Assembly: GCA_020629995.1 (NCBI GenBank)
Contig: JAHDCH010000081.1
Coordinates: forward strand, 1 to 10,227
Reading direction: 5' to 3'
Length of the DNA: 10,227 nucleotides
Origin: Pseudaestuariivita sp.
GTDB lineage: Bacteria > Pseudomonadota > Alphaproteobacteria > Rhodobacterales > Rhodobacteraceae
The translations under genes and the position numbers were made by a program. The stretch's first letter is position 1. The number at the start of each line of letters is the position of its first letter. The notes below the pieces were generated by a model. That model was not told the DNA's origin. It did not search any database and was given only the letters and a program-made list of their open reading frames with translations. This document shows, in pieces, positions 1 through 6,139 of this stretch.

Positions 1-821
1 ACGGCACAGCCGTTCAGCCCGGTGCCCGAATAGGTGATGTACAAAGGCGCGGTCGTAAAGCGCGTGGCGGGTTCCACCTCCATCCGCGCGGCATGGCCCC
101 ACTGGATCTGGCGGCGGCCATCGGGCAGCTCTTCGGCGATCATCCGGTGGCCACCCGACCAGCCGTAGTGAAAGCCGTAAACCTCGCCCGTTGTATTGGT
201 TGCGCCGCGGCAGGGCACCAGAAGGCCCGGAAAATGTTCATGCCCCGTGCGGCCCGTGCGATTTTCGCGGTAGCGCATGCCGGGGGACCAGGGCGTGGTG
301 TAGGGCTGAAACTCGCCGCACCAGCGTCCGGCAAAGTCGATCATTTCGTCCGACAGCTGCGGCGCGGGCAGCACGGGCGCGGCCAACCAGTGCAGGTGCA
401 CGGGGCGCGAGGCGGTCAGCTCGGACCAGCAGGTGATGATGCCCGAATGGGTGTCGGTCTCGAAATGCGCGCAAAGGGTCAGCGCATTTTCGGCATCCTC
501 GTAGCACAGCGTCAGGCGCCCGTCCTCGGCCCGCTCGGAGACAAAGCAGAACTTGGGCAGCAGGGGCGTGCCGTCGGTGTCGCGCACGATCAGGCCGGGT
601 TGGCCGGGAAAGGTGCGGCTGGCCTCGGGGCAGATCGACAGGTCGGGATGCTCGTCCAGCATGCCGCCGGTCACATCCAGCATGTTTGCCGATTGCAGCA
701 GGTCCAGGTCTTCGCCTTCGGGCAGCGAAGGGCCCCAGTAGACCACCTCGGGCAGGCGATCGCGACGGGCGGCCAGGACGAGCGTCTGCCGCCCGTCATC
801 CAGACGGGAATGTCGGTTCAT
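1..821 (-). CDS. GH36 alpha-galactosidase, N-terminal part (C-terminus off left edge)
   Basis: This is the first 273 residues of a protein starting at ATG 821 and open to the window edge. It resembles the N-terminal beta-supersandwich domain of GH36 alpha-galactosidases. Recognisable stretches are the early VVYWGPSLP (residues 27-35), GGMLDEHP (52-59), the HSGIITCWSELTA segment (125-137), and the highly typical RWCGEFQPY (166-174) followed by ENRTGRTG (186-193) and YGFHYGWSGGH (215-225). GH36 enzymes release terminal alpha-galactose from raffinose-family sugars or melibiose; some members act on alpha-N-acetylgalactosamine. The barrel with the catalytic aspartates would lie beyond base 1, so activity cannot be checked here. 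There is no signal peptide, so it should be cytoplasmic and act on imported sugar. The start is fixed by an in-frame TAA at 837-839, which is also the stop of the upstream permease. Only a weak AAAAGA-type ribosome site is visible, so translational coupling is likely. It is the last visible gene of the transporter operon. Confidence 0.87.
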   Translation of the reverse strand, partial: MNRHSRLDDGRQTLVLAARRDRLPEVVYWGPSLPEGEDLDLLQSANMLDVTGGMLDEHPDLSICPEASRTFPGQPGLIVRDTDGTPLLPKFCFVSERAEDGRLTLCYEDAENALTLCAHFETDTHSGIITCWSELTASRPVHLHWLAAPVLPAPQLSDEMIDFAGRWCGEFQPYTTPWSPGMRYRENRTGRTGHEHFPGLLVPCRGATNTTGEVYGFHYGWSGGHRMIAEELPDGRRQIQWGHAARMEVEPATRFTTAPLYITYSGTGLNGCA

Positions 822-836
822 CAGTGGTTCGGTCTT

Positions 837-1685
837 TTATTTCACAGCGCCAAGCGTGAGCCCGGCAATGAAGTGGCGTTGCATCAGAAAGAACATGGCA
901 ACAGGCGGGATTGCCGCGAGCAGCGAGGCCGCGGACACCAGGTGCCAATTGTTCACGAACTGGCCGTTCAGCGCACGCACCCCGGCGGTGATCGGCTTGG
1001 CCGATTCGCCCTGGGTCAGCACGTTGGCCCAGAAGAAATCGTTCCATACGAAGGTAAAGATCAGCACGGCAAGCGCGGCAATGGCCGGGCGCACGAGGGG
1101 CAGCACCACGTACCAGAAGATTTTCCATTCCTTGATGCCTTCGATCCGCGCCGATTCAATCAGGTCGAACGGCAGCGCCTTGATGAAGTTGCGCATGAAC
1201 AGCGTGCAGAACCCCGTCTGGAATGCAGCATGGAACAGGAACTGGCCCGCGATCGTGTCATAAAGGCCCGTCTGCACCGACATGTCACGCACCGGGACCA
1301 TCAGGATCTGGAAGGGGATAAAGTTGCCCGCCACGAACAGAAAGAACAGCGGCAAAGCCACACGGAACCGGTAGATCGCCAGAGCATAGCCCGCGAGGCA
1401 CGCCAGCGAGACCGAGATGATCACCGTCGGCACGGTGATCATGACCGAGTTCAGCATGTATTGCGCAGCTTCGGACTGGGTGAAGACAGCGGTATAGTTT
1501 TCCAGCAGCTTGAATTCGGACGGCCAGCCGAACACGTTGCCCGAGTTGATGTCCTTGGCGCCGCGGATCGAGGTCAGCGCGATCGCCAGAAGCGGAAGCA
1601 GCCAGATGATCAGCGCGATGGGCAGAAAGGCCTGATAGCCGAAACGCTTGGCAGGGGTCGATTTTTCGATGGGGCGCGGGAACAT
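837..1685 (-). CDS. Sugar ABC transporter permease, MalG/UgpE type
   Basis: A 282-residue inner-membrane permease of the carbohydrate-uptake (CUT1) class, second of the pair. Hydrophobic segments lie at about residues 18-38, 82-104, 111-131, 145-163, 203-221 and 249-268, consistent with six membrane helices. The cytoplasmic EAA loop that docks to the ATPase is visible at 177-200 as ESARIEG followed by LPLVRP, with the conserved glycine at 183. The open frame extends upstream to 1784, but I chose ATG 1685: GGGAGG lies about 8 bases before it, the extra 33 upstream residues are low-complexity Ser/Cys/Arg read through the preceding gene, and MalG-type proteins begin near this point. Its start is one base after the TGA of the first permease (1687-1689), and its ribosome site lies inside that gene, so the two are tightly coupled. 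Specificity is inferred only from the downstream GH36 gene. Confidence 0.93.
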   Translation of the reverse strand: MFPRPIEKSTPAKRFGYQAFLPIALIIWLLPLLAIALTSIRGAKDINSGNVFGWPSEFKLLENYTAVFTQSEAAQYMLNSVMITVPTVIISVSLACLAGYALAIYRFRVALPLFFLFVAGNFIPFQILMVPVRDMSVQTGLYDTIAGQFLFHAAFQTGFCTLFMRNFIKALPFDLIESARIEGIKEWKIFWYVVLPLVRPAIAALAVLIFTFVWNDFFWANVLTQGESAKPITAGVRALNGQFVNNWHLVSAASLLAAIPPVAMFFLMQRHFIAGLTLGAVK

Positions 1686-1686
1686 C

Positions 1687-2682
1687 TCAGCGGCCTCCCT
1701 TCTCGTCCTGGTACATCCGCCACAGGAAGTAGCTGATGAAGATGAGCATGATGGCGAACAGCACAACCGCGATGGCCGAGCCATAGCCGTAGCGTTCGCC
1801 GTATTCGGAAATCGCGGTTTCGAACATGTAGTGCGACAGCACGTTGGTCGATCCGAACGGTCCGCCCTGGGTCATGATCGCGATCATGTCGAACGAGCGC
1901 AGCGCGCCGATCACCGTCACCACGACGGCGATGAAGGTCGCCGGGCGCAGCTGGGGCCACACGACGTACCACAGCATCTTCCAGCCTTTGGCACCATCAA
2001 GGCGGCCCGCCTCGATCTGGTCGGAGGCCACGTTGTTGAGGCCGGTGAGATAGAGGATCATGCAATACGCGATCTGCGGCCAGAGACCCGCGGCAATGAT
2101 GCCATAGGTCGCAAATTCGGGCGAAGACAGGATGTCCGGCGGGCTGCCGACACATTTGAAGGTGACGTTGCCGACAAAGTTGACGGTTTCCTCGCAGTAG
2201 AAGGCTTTGTAGATCGAGCCCACGACGCCAAAGTCGGGGTTGTAGAACCAGCCAAAGATCAGGCCGACAACGACCTGAGAGATCACGAACGGGAAAAAGA
2301 ACAGCGACTTGTACAGCCGCATTCCCGGGACCTCCTGGTTCAGAAACAGGGCGATGAACAGCCCGGCGGGCACCGCCAGCATGAACAGCACCAGCCACAG
2401 CACGTTGTTGACCAGCGATGTCCAGAAGTTCGGGTCGTCCCACAGCTTGACGTAGTTGTCGACGCCGACCCAAGTCGCGGTGGATTCGCCGTCAGCCGTG
2501 TAAAGGCCGTTCCATTCGAAAAAGGACAGGTAGAGCGATTCAAAGATCGGCCCCACCACGTAGATCGCAAAGAAGACCAGAGCGGGGGCCAGAAAGAACC
2601 AAGGAGCGATGGCAAGCTTGTTGCGCTGCATCCATGTGGCCTCGGTCGGCACGTTGGTGTCGGGCATGGTGGCGTGGGCCAT
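1687..2682 (-). CDS. Sugar ABC transporter permease, MalF/UgpA type
   Basis: A 331-residue inner-membrane permease, first of the CUT1 pair. The N-terminus has a cytoplasmic stretch, then a helix at about 27-47 (APWFFLAPALVFFAIYVVGP). Further helices are at about 93-113, 127-147, 194-214, 250-270 and 301-320. The EAA-type loop is at 224-247: EAGRLDGA then WPQLRP, with glycine replacing the third alanine and G230 conserved. The ring motif GGPFGSTN (273-280) is typical of MalF-like permeases. The frame is open to a GTG at 2730, but ATG 2682 is preferred because GAGGA sits just upstream of it and the GTG has no ribosome site. An oddity is the stretch 158-189 between helices 3 and 4, which carries Cys163 and Cys177 in a probably periplasmic loop. 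It forms a heterodimeric channel with the next gene product, fed by the upstream binding protein and powered by the divergently encoded ATPase. Confidence 0.93.
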   Translation of the reverse strand: MAHATMPDTNVPTEATWMQRNKLAIAPWFFLAPALVFFAIYVVGPIFESLYLSFFEWNGLYTADGESTATWVGVDNYVKLWDDPNFWTSLVNNVLWLVLFMLAVPAGLFIALFLNQEVPGMRLYKSLFFFPFVISQVVVGLIFGWFYNPDFGVVGSIYKAFYCEETVNFVGNVTFKCVGSPPDILSSPEFATYGIIAAGLWPQIAYCMILYLTGLNNVASDQIEAGRLDGAKGWKMLWYVVWPQLRPATFIAVVVTVIGALRSFDMIAIMTQGGPFGSTNVLSHYMFETAISEYGERYGYGSAIAVVLFAIMLIFISYFLWRMYQDEKGGR

Positions 2683-2768
2683 GGCTGTCCTCGTGTGATC
2701 TTGGGCGCTGAAGGAGCGCGGCGCGGTCACGTGCTGTCAGAAGCACGCGGGGGCCGGCGATCCGGGAT

Positions 2769-2793
2769 GGGGCGCGCAACGTCTGCGCGCCCC
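2769..2793 (-). other. Perfect 10-bp intercistronic hairpin between binding-protein and permease genes
   Basis: GGGGCGCGCA (2769-2778) and TGCGCGCCCC (2784-2793) are exact inverted repeats around a 5-base loop. The hairpin lies 15 bases after the binding-protein stop inside a 126-base gap. No run of U follows it on the minus-strand transcript, so it is more likely a 3'-end-protecting structure or partial terminator than a complete terminator. This arrangement is known from other binding-protein-dependent transporters, where a structure after the first gene keeps its mRNA, and so its protein, in excess over the permeases. A weaker 6-bp stem (CGTGCT/AGCACG) lies downstream at 2730-2747. The function is inferred. 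Confidence 0.6.
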
Positions 2794-2808
2794 GGGAAAG
2801 GCAAAGCC

Positions 2809-4035
2809 TTACTTGTAGACCTCGGTCTGCACCTCATCGAGGCGCTCGAGCACTTCCATCTTGGTCGAGGTGTCCAGCATGAACTTCTGGAACCCTTCCA
2901 TGCCCGCCTTGGCCATCGCGGCCGGTGCGTCACGGTCATAGAATTGTGCCAGACCGGTCGCCGAGTTCAGCAGCGCAAAGCCTTCCTGGATGAATTTGTC
3001 ATCCGAGATGTCGGCCTTGGAGTTGATCGGCAGCTGGCCAATGGTCTTGTTCCACTGGGTCTGCACATCGGGACGCGCGACGAAGGCCAGGAATTTCTTG
3101 GCGTCTTCGACGTTTTTCGCGTTGGTCGGGATAAAGAAGGCGTCCGCGGGCGCTTCTTCGGCCGGTGCGATGGCAGGGTCGATAACCGGGAACGGCATGA
3201 AGTCGATCTGGTCTTCGGTCAGGCCGGCGTTCTTGTAGCCGTCAACCGAGAAGTTGCCCATCACGTACATCGCAGCGTCGCCGTTGGCGAAGGGCGCGAT
3301 GGCGTCCTGCCAGCTCATCGAAGCGTGGTTTTCGACGAAACCGCACTCGTTGATCAGCTGTTCCCAGTTGTCGAACGTGGCGACGATGCGCGGATCGGTG
3401 TACTTGATCTCGCCCGCCGTCAGTGCGTTGTGCACGTCATAGCCGTTGGTACGCAGGTTGATGTAGTCAAACACGCCCGCTGCGGTCCACAGGAACTTGG
3501 TGCCGATGGTGAAGGGGGTCACGCCCACTTCTTTCATCTTGCCGCAGGCGGCCAGCAGTTCGTCCCAGGTTTGCGGCTCGGACAGGCCCAGCTTGTCGAA
3601 GATGTCTTTGCGGTAGTAGATGCCCCACTGGTAGTACGAGTAGGGAACGCCCCAGATCTTGCCGTCGCGCGACATGGTCGCCTTGATGGCCGCCAGGTCT
3701 TCGTTAAAGCCGTTGTCGGCCCAGACGTCATCAACCGGCTGGAACAGGCCCGCATCCACGAAGGGTGCCATGCGGTTGCCCGGGTACCACGAGGTCACGT
3801 CGGGCGCGTCTGCCGTCAGGAAGTTGCGGATCGCGGTCTTGTGCGCTTCGCGGTCGTTGATGTTGACGATCACGTTGATGTCGGGGTTCTCGGCCTTGAA
3901 CTGGGCGACCGCGTCCTCAAAGCCCTTCTTGGGGCCGGGGTTCAGGTCGTCAAAGCTGATCACGAGGTCGCGCGCAAAAGCGGCGGGCGCCAGCAGGGCG
4001 ATCGCCGCTGCGGCGGTGGTGAGTGTGCGGAACAT
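2809..4035 (-). CDS. Periplasmic sugar-binding protein, SBP family 1 (UgpB/MalE-like)
   Basis: A 408-residue extracellular solute-binding protein. Residues 1-21 form a classical Sec signal peptide (MFRTLT, hydrophobic core, then AFA before Arg22), so it is exported to the periplasm. The mature part follows the family-1 pattern: the N-terminal strand DLVISF, then GFEDAVAQFKAENPDINV (38-55), PDVTSWYPGNRMAPFVDAG (78-96), and VPYSYYQWGIYYRKDIFDKLGL (130-151) before TWDELLAAC (157-164). The aromatic cluster Tyr132, Tyr134, Tyr135, Trp137, Tyr140 and Tyr141 is where such proteins often stack on sugar rings. Two cysteines, 164 and 231, could form a disulfide. ATG 4035 is supported by AGGGAGGA ending about 4 bases upstream. 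It is the first gene of the operon, followed by two permeases and a GH36 enzyme, so the ligand is most likely an alpha-galactoside; the exact sugar cannot be read from sequence. Confidence 0.95.
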   Translation of the reverse strand: MFRTLTTAAAAIALLAPAAFARDLVISFDDLNPGPKKGFEDAVAQFKAENPDINVIVNINDREAHKTAIRNFLTADAPDVTSWYPGNRMAPFVDAGLFQPVDDVWADNGFNEDLAAIKATMSRDGKIWGVPYSYYQWGIYYRKDIFDKLGLSEPQTWDELLAACGKMKEVGVTPFTIGTKFLWTAAGVFDYINLRTNGYDVHNALTAGEIKYTDPRIVATFDNWEQLINECGFVENHASMSWQDAIAPFANGDAAMYVMGNFSVDGYKNAGLTEDQIDFMPFPVIDPAIAPAEEAPADAFFIPTNAKNVEDAKKFLAFVARPDVQTQWNKTIGQLPINSKADISDDKFIQEGFALLNSATGLAQFYDRDAPAAMAKAGMEGFQKFMLDTSTKMEVLERLDEVQTEVYK

Positions 4036-4095
4036 GAAGTCCTCCCTTAGTTCCTATGTGCTGGGCGCGGTCCGGTCAGATCACCCGATTTTCGA

Positions 4096-4132
4096 GTTTC
4101 AAATAGTGGAACCACATCTCAACTATTGAAAC
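4096..4132. promoter_or_regulatory. Paired palindromes, probable IclR-family operator of the divergent promoters
   Basis: Site 1 at 4096-4112 reads GTTTCAAATAGTGGAAC, that is GTTTCA-N5-TGGAAC, with one mismatch to perfect dyad symmetry. Site 2 at 4116-4132 reads ATCTCAACTATTGAAAC, that is ATCTCA-N5-TGAAAC, with two mismatches to the same consensus. Their centres (4104 and 4124) are 20 bp apart, close to two helical turns. The two outer arms also form a larger inverted repeat (GTTTCAAATAGT against ACTATTGAAAC). GTTTCA/TGAAAC half-sites are characteristic of KdgR-type IclR regulators, and such regulators commonly bind as dimers of dimers. The sites lie between a sugar-transport operon and the divergent IclR gene at 4201, which is the natural candidate to bind them. 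Confidence 0.55.
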
Positions 4133-4160
4133 TGTGCGGCACACTTGCTACCGATGTCAA
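4131..4160 (-). promoter_or_regulatory. Candidate promoter of the binding-protein/permease/GH36 operon
   Basis: On the minus strand a perfect -35 hexamer TTGACA lies at 4160-4155. With an 18-base spacer a poor -10 (CACAGT, 4136-4131) follows. Transcription would begin near 4124, leaving a leader of about 90 bases before ATG 4035. The paired palindromes at 4096-4132 would overlap the -10 and start region, which fits repression. On the plus strand, TTGAAA at 4126-4131 could be the -35 of the regulator gene, but no convincing -10 follows it. Only the -35 match is strong. Confidence 0.3.
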
Positions 4161-4200
4161 CAGTTTCGAGGTCAAAAATGGCCCGAAGCCGGGAGGAGAC

Positions 4201-4998
4201 ATGAACACGCAGGCCCAACCGCCGGCGGCCAGTGATGGCACGGTCGGAAAAGCGCTGGATGTACTGGATCAGGTGGCGGCCTATGGCCGTCCGGTCCGGT
4301 TTTCCGCGCTGCTCGAGGCCTCGGCCCTGCCCAAGGCAACGCTGTACCGGCTGGTGCAGACGCTGACGAATCAGGGGATGCTGGCCTACGATCCCGAACG
4401 GCAGACCTATGCCCTTGGCCTGCGCCTGGTGCGGCTGGCCCATACGGCGTGGAAGCAATCGTCACTGGCGCCCGTGGCGCGCCCGTTCATTGACGTGCTG
4501 GCCGAAGACGCCGGCGAAACCGTGCACCTGGCGCAGATGGATTCGGGTCAGGTCATCTATGTCGACAAGCGCAACGCGGCCGAGCCGATCGAAATGTTCA
4601 GCCAGGCTGGCAAGGTGGGTCCGGCCTATTGCACCGGTGTCGGCAAGGCGATGCTGGCGTACATGGGGCAAGAGGCGCGCGATGCCGCCATCGACCGCCA
4701 ATCGTTCTACGCGCACACGCCTGCAACGCTCGATTCGCCGGAAAAGCTGCTGCGCGAGCTGGACCAGATCCGCGCAGCCGGTCACGCCTTTGACCGCGAA
4801 GAGCACGAGCCCGGCATCATCTGTATCGCCGCACCGATCCTCAGCTCTCCGGGGCGGGTGATCGGCGCGCTGTCGATCACCACCTCGACCCGGCGTCATA
4901 CGCTGGACGAGCTGATCAATTTCCGACCGGCGCTGATCCGCGCCGCCGAAGCCATCGGAGCCGCCGCCCATGACTGGCAGTTCCCAACCGACACCTGA
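4201..4998 (+). CDS. IclR-family transcriptional regulator
   Basis: A 265-residue cytoplasmic DNA-binding protein. Residues 14-75 form the winged helix-turn-helix: TVGKALDVLDQVAAYGRPV, then SALPKATLYRLVQTLTNQGML as turn and recognition helix, then YDPERQTYALG as the wing. The remainder is the IclR effector domain, with AYCTGVGKAMLAY (142-154) and the family signature around EEHEPGIICIAAPI (200-213). Translation is taken from ATG 4201 because GGGAGGAG sits just upstream. The frame also extends to a TTG at 4126, but that adds a poor-quality 25-residue leader overlapping the putative operator. It is divergent from the sugar-uptake operon and 18 bases upstream of the ATPase gene, so it probably controls both arms and itself. 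The effector is presumably the transported sugar or a breakdown product; this is inference. IclR proteins may act as repressors or activators. Confidence 0.95.
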   Translation: MNTQAQPPAASDGTVGKALDVLDQVAAYGRPVRFSALLEASALPKATLYRLVQTLTNQGMLAYDPERQTYALGLRLVRLAHTAWKQSSLAPVARPFIDVLAEDAGETVHLAQMDSGQVIYVDKRNAAEPIEMFSQAGKVGPAYCTGVGKAMLAYMGQEARDAAIDRQSFYAHTPATLDSPEKLLRELDQIRAAGHAFDREEHEPGIICIAAPILSSPGRVIGALSITTSTRRHTLDELINFRPALIRAAEAIGAAAHDWQFPTDT

Positions 4999-5016
4999 CC
5001 CTAGGAAAGAGCGACC

Positions 5017-6069
5017 ATGTCCGGAGTGACCCTGCAAAAAGCCATCAAACGCTACGGAGACGTTCAGGTCATCCACGGCGTCGACCTTGAAATCGAAAAC
5101 GGCGAGTTCTGCGTCTTTGTCGGCCCGTCAGGCTGCGGCAAGTCCACTCTGCTGCGGATGATCGCCGGGCTCGAGGAAACCTCGGACGGGCAGATCAACA
5201 TTGGCGCGCGCGATGTCACGCATGTTGATCCGGCCGAGCGCGGCGTGGCGATGGTGTTCCAGACCTATGCGCTCTACCCGCACATGAGCGTGCGCGACAA
5301 CATGGGCTTTGGCCTCAAGATGAACGGCCACCCCAAGGACGAAATTGACGAAAAGGTCGCCAAGGCCAGCGCGATTCTCAAGCTGGACGAATACCTCGAC
5401 CGCAAACCCGCGGCCCTGTCGGGCGGTCAGCGCCAGCGCGTCGCCATTGGCCGGTCGATTGTGCGGGGCCCCGAAGTTTTCCTATTTGACGAACCGCTGT
5501 CGAATCTCGATGCCGAGCTGCGCGTGGACATGCGCGTCGAGATTGCCCGCCTGCATGGCGAGCTGGGCAATACGATGATCTACGTGACCCACGACCAGGT
5601 CGAGGCGATGACGCTGGCCGACAAGATCGTCGTCCTGCGCGCCGGCCATATCGAACAGGTCGGCAAGCCGATGGATCTGTACAATGACCCCGACAACAAG
5701 TTCGTCGGCGGTTTCATCGGCTCGCCGCCGATGAATTTCCTGTCCGGCACGGTCAAGGGCGGAGCGGTCGACGTGCCGTCGCTGGGACGGGCAGTCCAGG
5801 TTTCGGCGACCCTGCCCGCCGACGGCACCGAGGTCATTCTGGGCCTGCGCCCCGAACATCTGTCGCTGACCTCCGATGGCGCGCTGAAGGTCACCCATGC
5901 CGAGGCGCTGGGCGGCATCGGCTATGCCTACCTGATGTCGGACCAGGACGAAAAGCTGGTCGTCGAGCATCGTGGCGACGCGGTTGTCGAAGGCGCATCG
6001 ATGGGGGTGAGCTTTGACGCCGCCAACGTCTATGTCTTTGATGCCAAGACAGAGGCGCGCATTCGCTGA
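5017..6069 (+). CDS. Sugar ABC transporter ATP-binding protein, MalK/UgpC/MsmK type
   Basis: A 350-residue cytoplasmic ATPase that energises the CUT1 sugar importer. All nucleotide-binding elements are present: Walker A GPSGCGKST (36-44), Q-loop Gln82 in FQTYALYPHM, ABC signature LSGGQ (134-138), Walker B VFLFDEP (154-160) with catalytic Glu159, D-loop SNLD (162-165) and switch His192 in THD. Residues from about 235 onward form the C-terminal OB/TOBE regulatory domain, including LGLRPEHL, typical of MalK-like subunits and absent from shorter ABC ATPases. The length is close to the 350-370 usual for the group. ATG 5017 is preceded by AGGAAAGAG. It follows the IclR gene by 18 bases with no terminator, so the two should be cotranscribed. 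The permeases and binding protein it serves are on the opposite strand, divergently transcribed. Such ATPases can serve several importers, so exclusivity is not certain. Confidence 0.96.
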   Translation: MSGVTLQKAIKRYGDVQVIHGVDLEIENGEFCVFVGPSGCGKSTLLRMIAGLEETSDGQINIGARDVTHVDPAERGVAMVFQTYALYPHMSVRDNMGFGLKMNGHPKDEIDEKVAKASAILKLDEYLDRKPAALSGGQRQRVAIGRSIVRGPEVFLFDEPLSNLDAELRVDMRVEIARLHGELGNTMIYVTHDQVEAMTLADKIVVLRAGHIEQVGKPMDLYNDPDNKFVGGFIGSPPMNFLSGTVKGGAVDVPSLGRAVQVSATLPADGTEVILGLRPEHLSLTSDGALKVTHAEALGGIGYAYLMSDQDEKLVVEHRGDAVVEGASMGVSFDAANVYVFDAKTEARIR

Positions 6070-6076
6070 TGTGTAG

Positions 6077-6097
6077 GATGGGTGCTCGTCACCCATC
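6077..6097 (+). terminator. Perfect 8-bp hairpin after the ATPase gene, terminator-like
   Basis: GATGGGTG (6077-6084) and CACCCATC (6090-6097) are exact inverted repeats around a 5-base loop, beginning 8 bases after the ATPase stop. The following bases are pyrimidine-rich (TTCCCCCC), not a clean U-tract, so a partial or factor-assisted terminator is as likely as a strong intrinsic one. The GTAGGATGGGTG left side resembles, from memory, dispersed intergenic palindromes in roseobacter genomes. It separates the regulator/ATPase unit from the M20 gene. Confidence 0.5.
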
Positions 6098-6139
6098 TTC
6101 CCCCCTTGCCCCGGAGCGCGGCGCGCGCCACCTTGGGGC

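Noticed and set aside
93..1736. Long plus-strand open frame of 547 residues
   Set aside because: It is antisense to the GH36 and permease genes. Its composition (rich in His, Arg, Gln and Gly, no recognisable domain) is that of a GC-rich shadow frame, and the minus-strand proteins are clear family members.
1648..4050. Plus-strand open frame of 800 residues
   Set aside because: It lies antisense across three transporter genes, is rich in His/Val/Asp/Arg, and shows no domain or ribosome site. Strong third-position GC in the real genes keeps the opposite frame free of stops.
4163..4179. Possible third IclR palindrome (GTTTCG-N5-AAAAAT)
   Set aside because: Only one half-site matches well, and the other matches 3 of 6 positions, which is not distinguishable from chance.
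4126..4200. Upstream TTG start for the IclR gene
   Set aside because: It would put the N-terminus inside the putative operator, has no ribosome site, and adds residues not expected in the family. ATG 4201 has GGGAGGAG.
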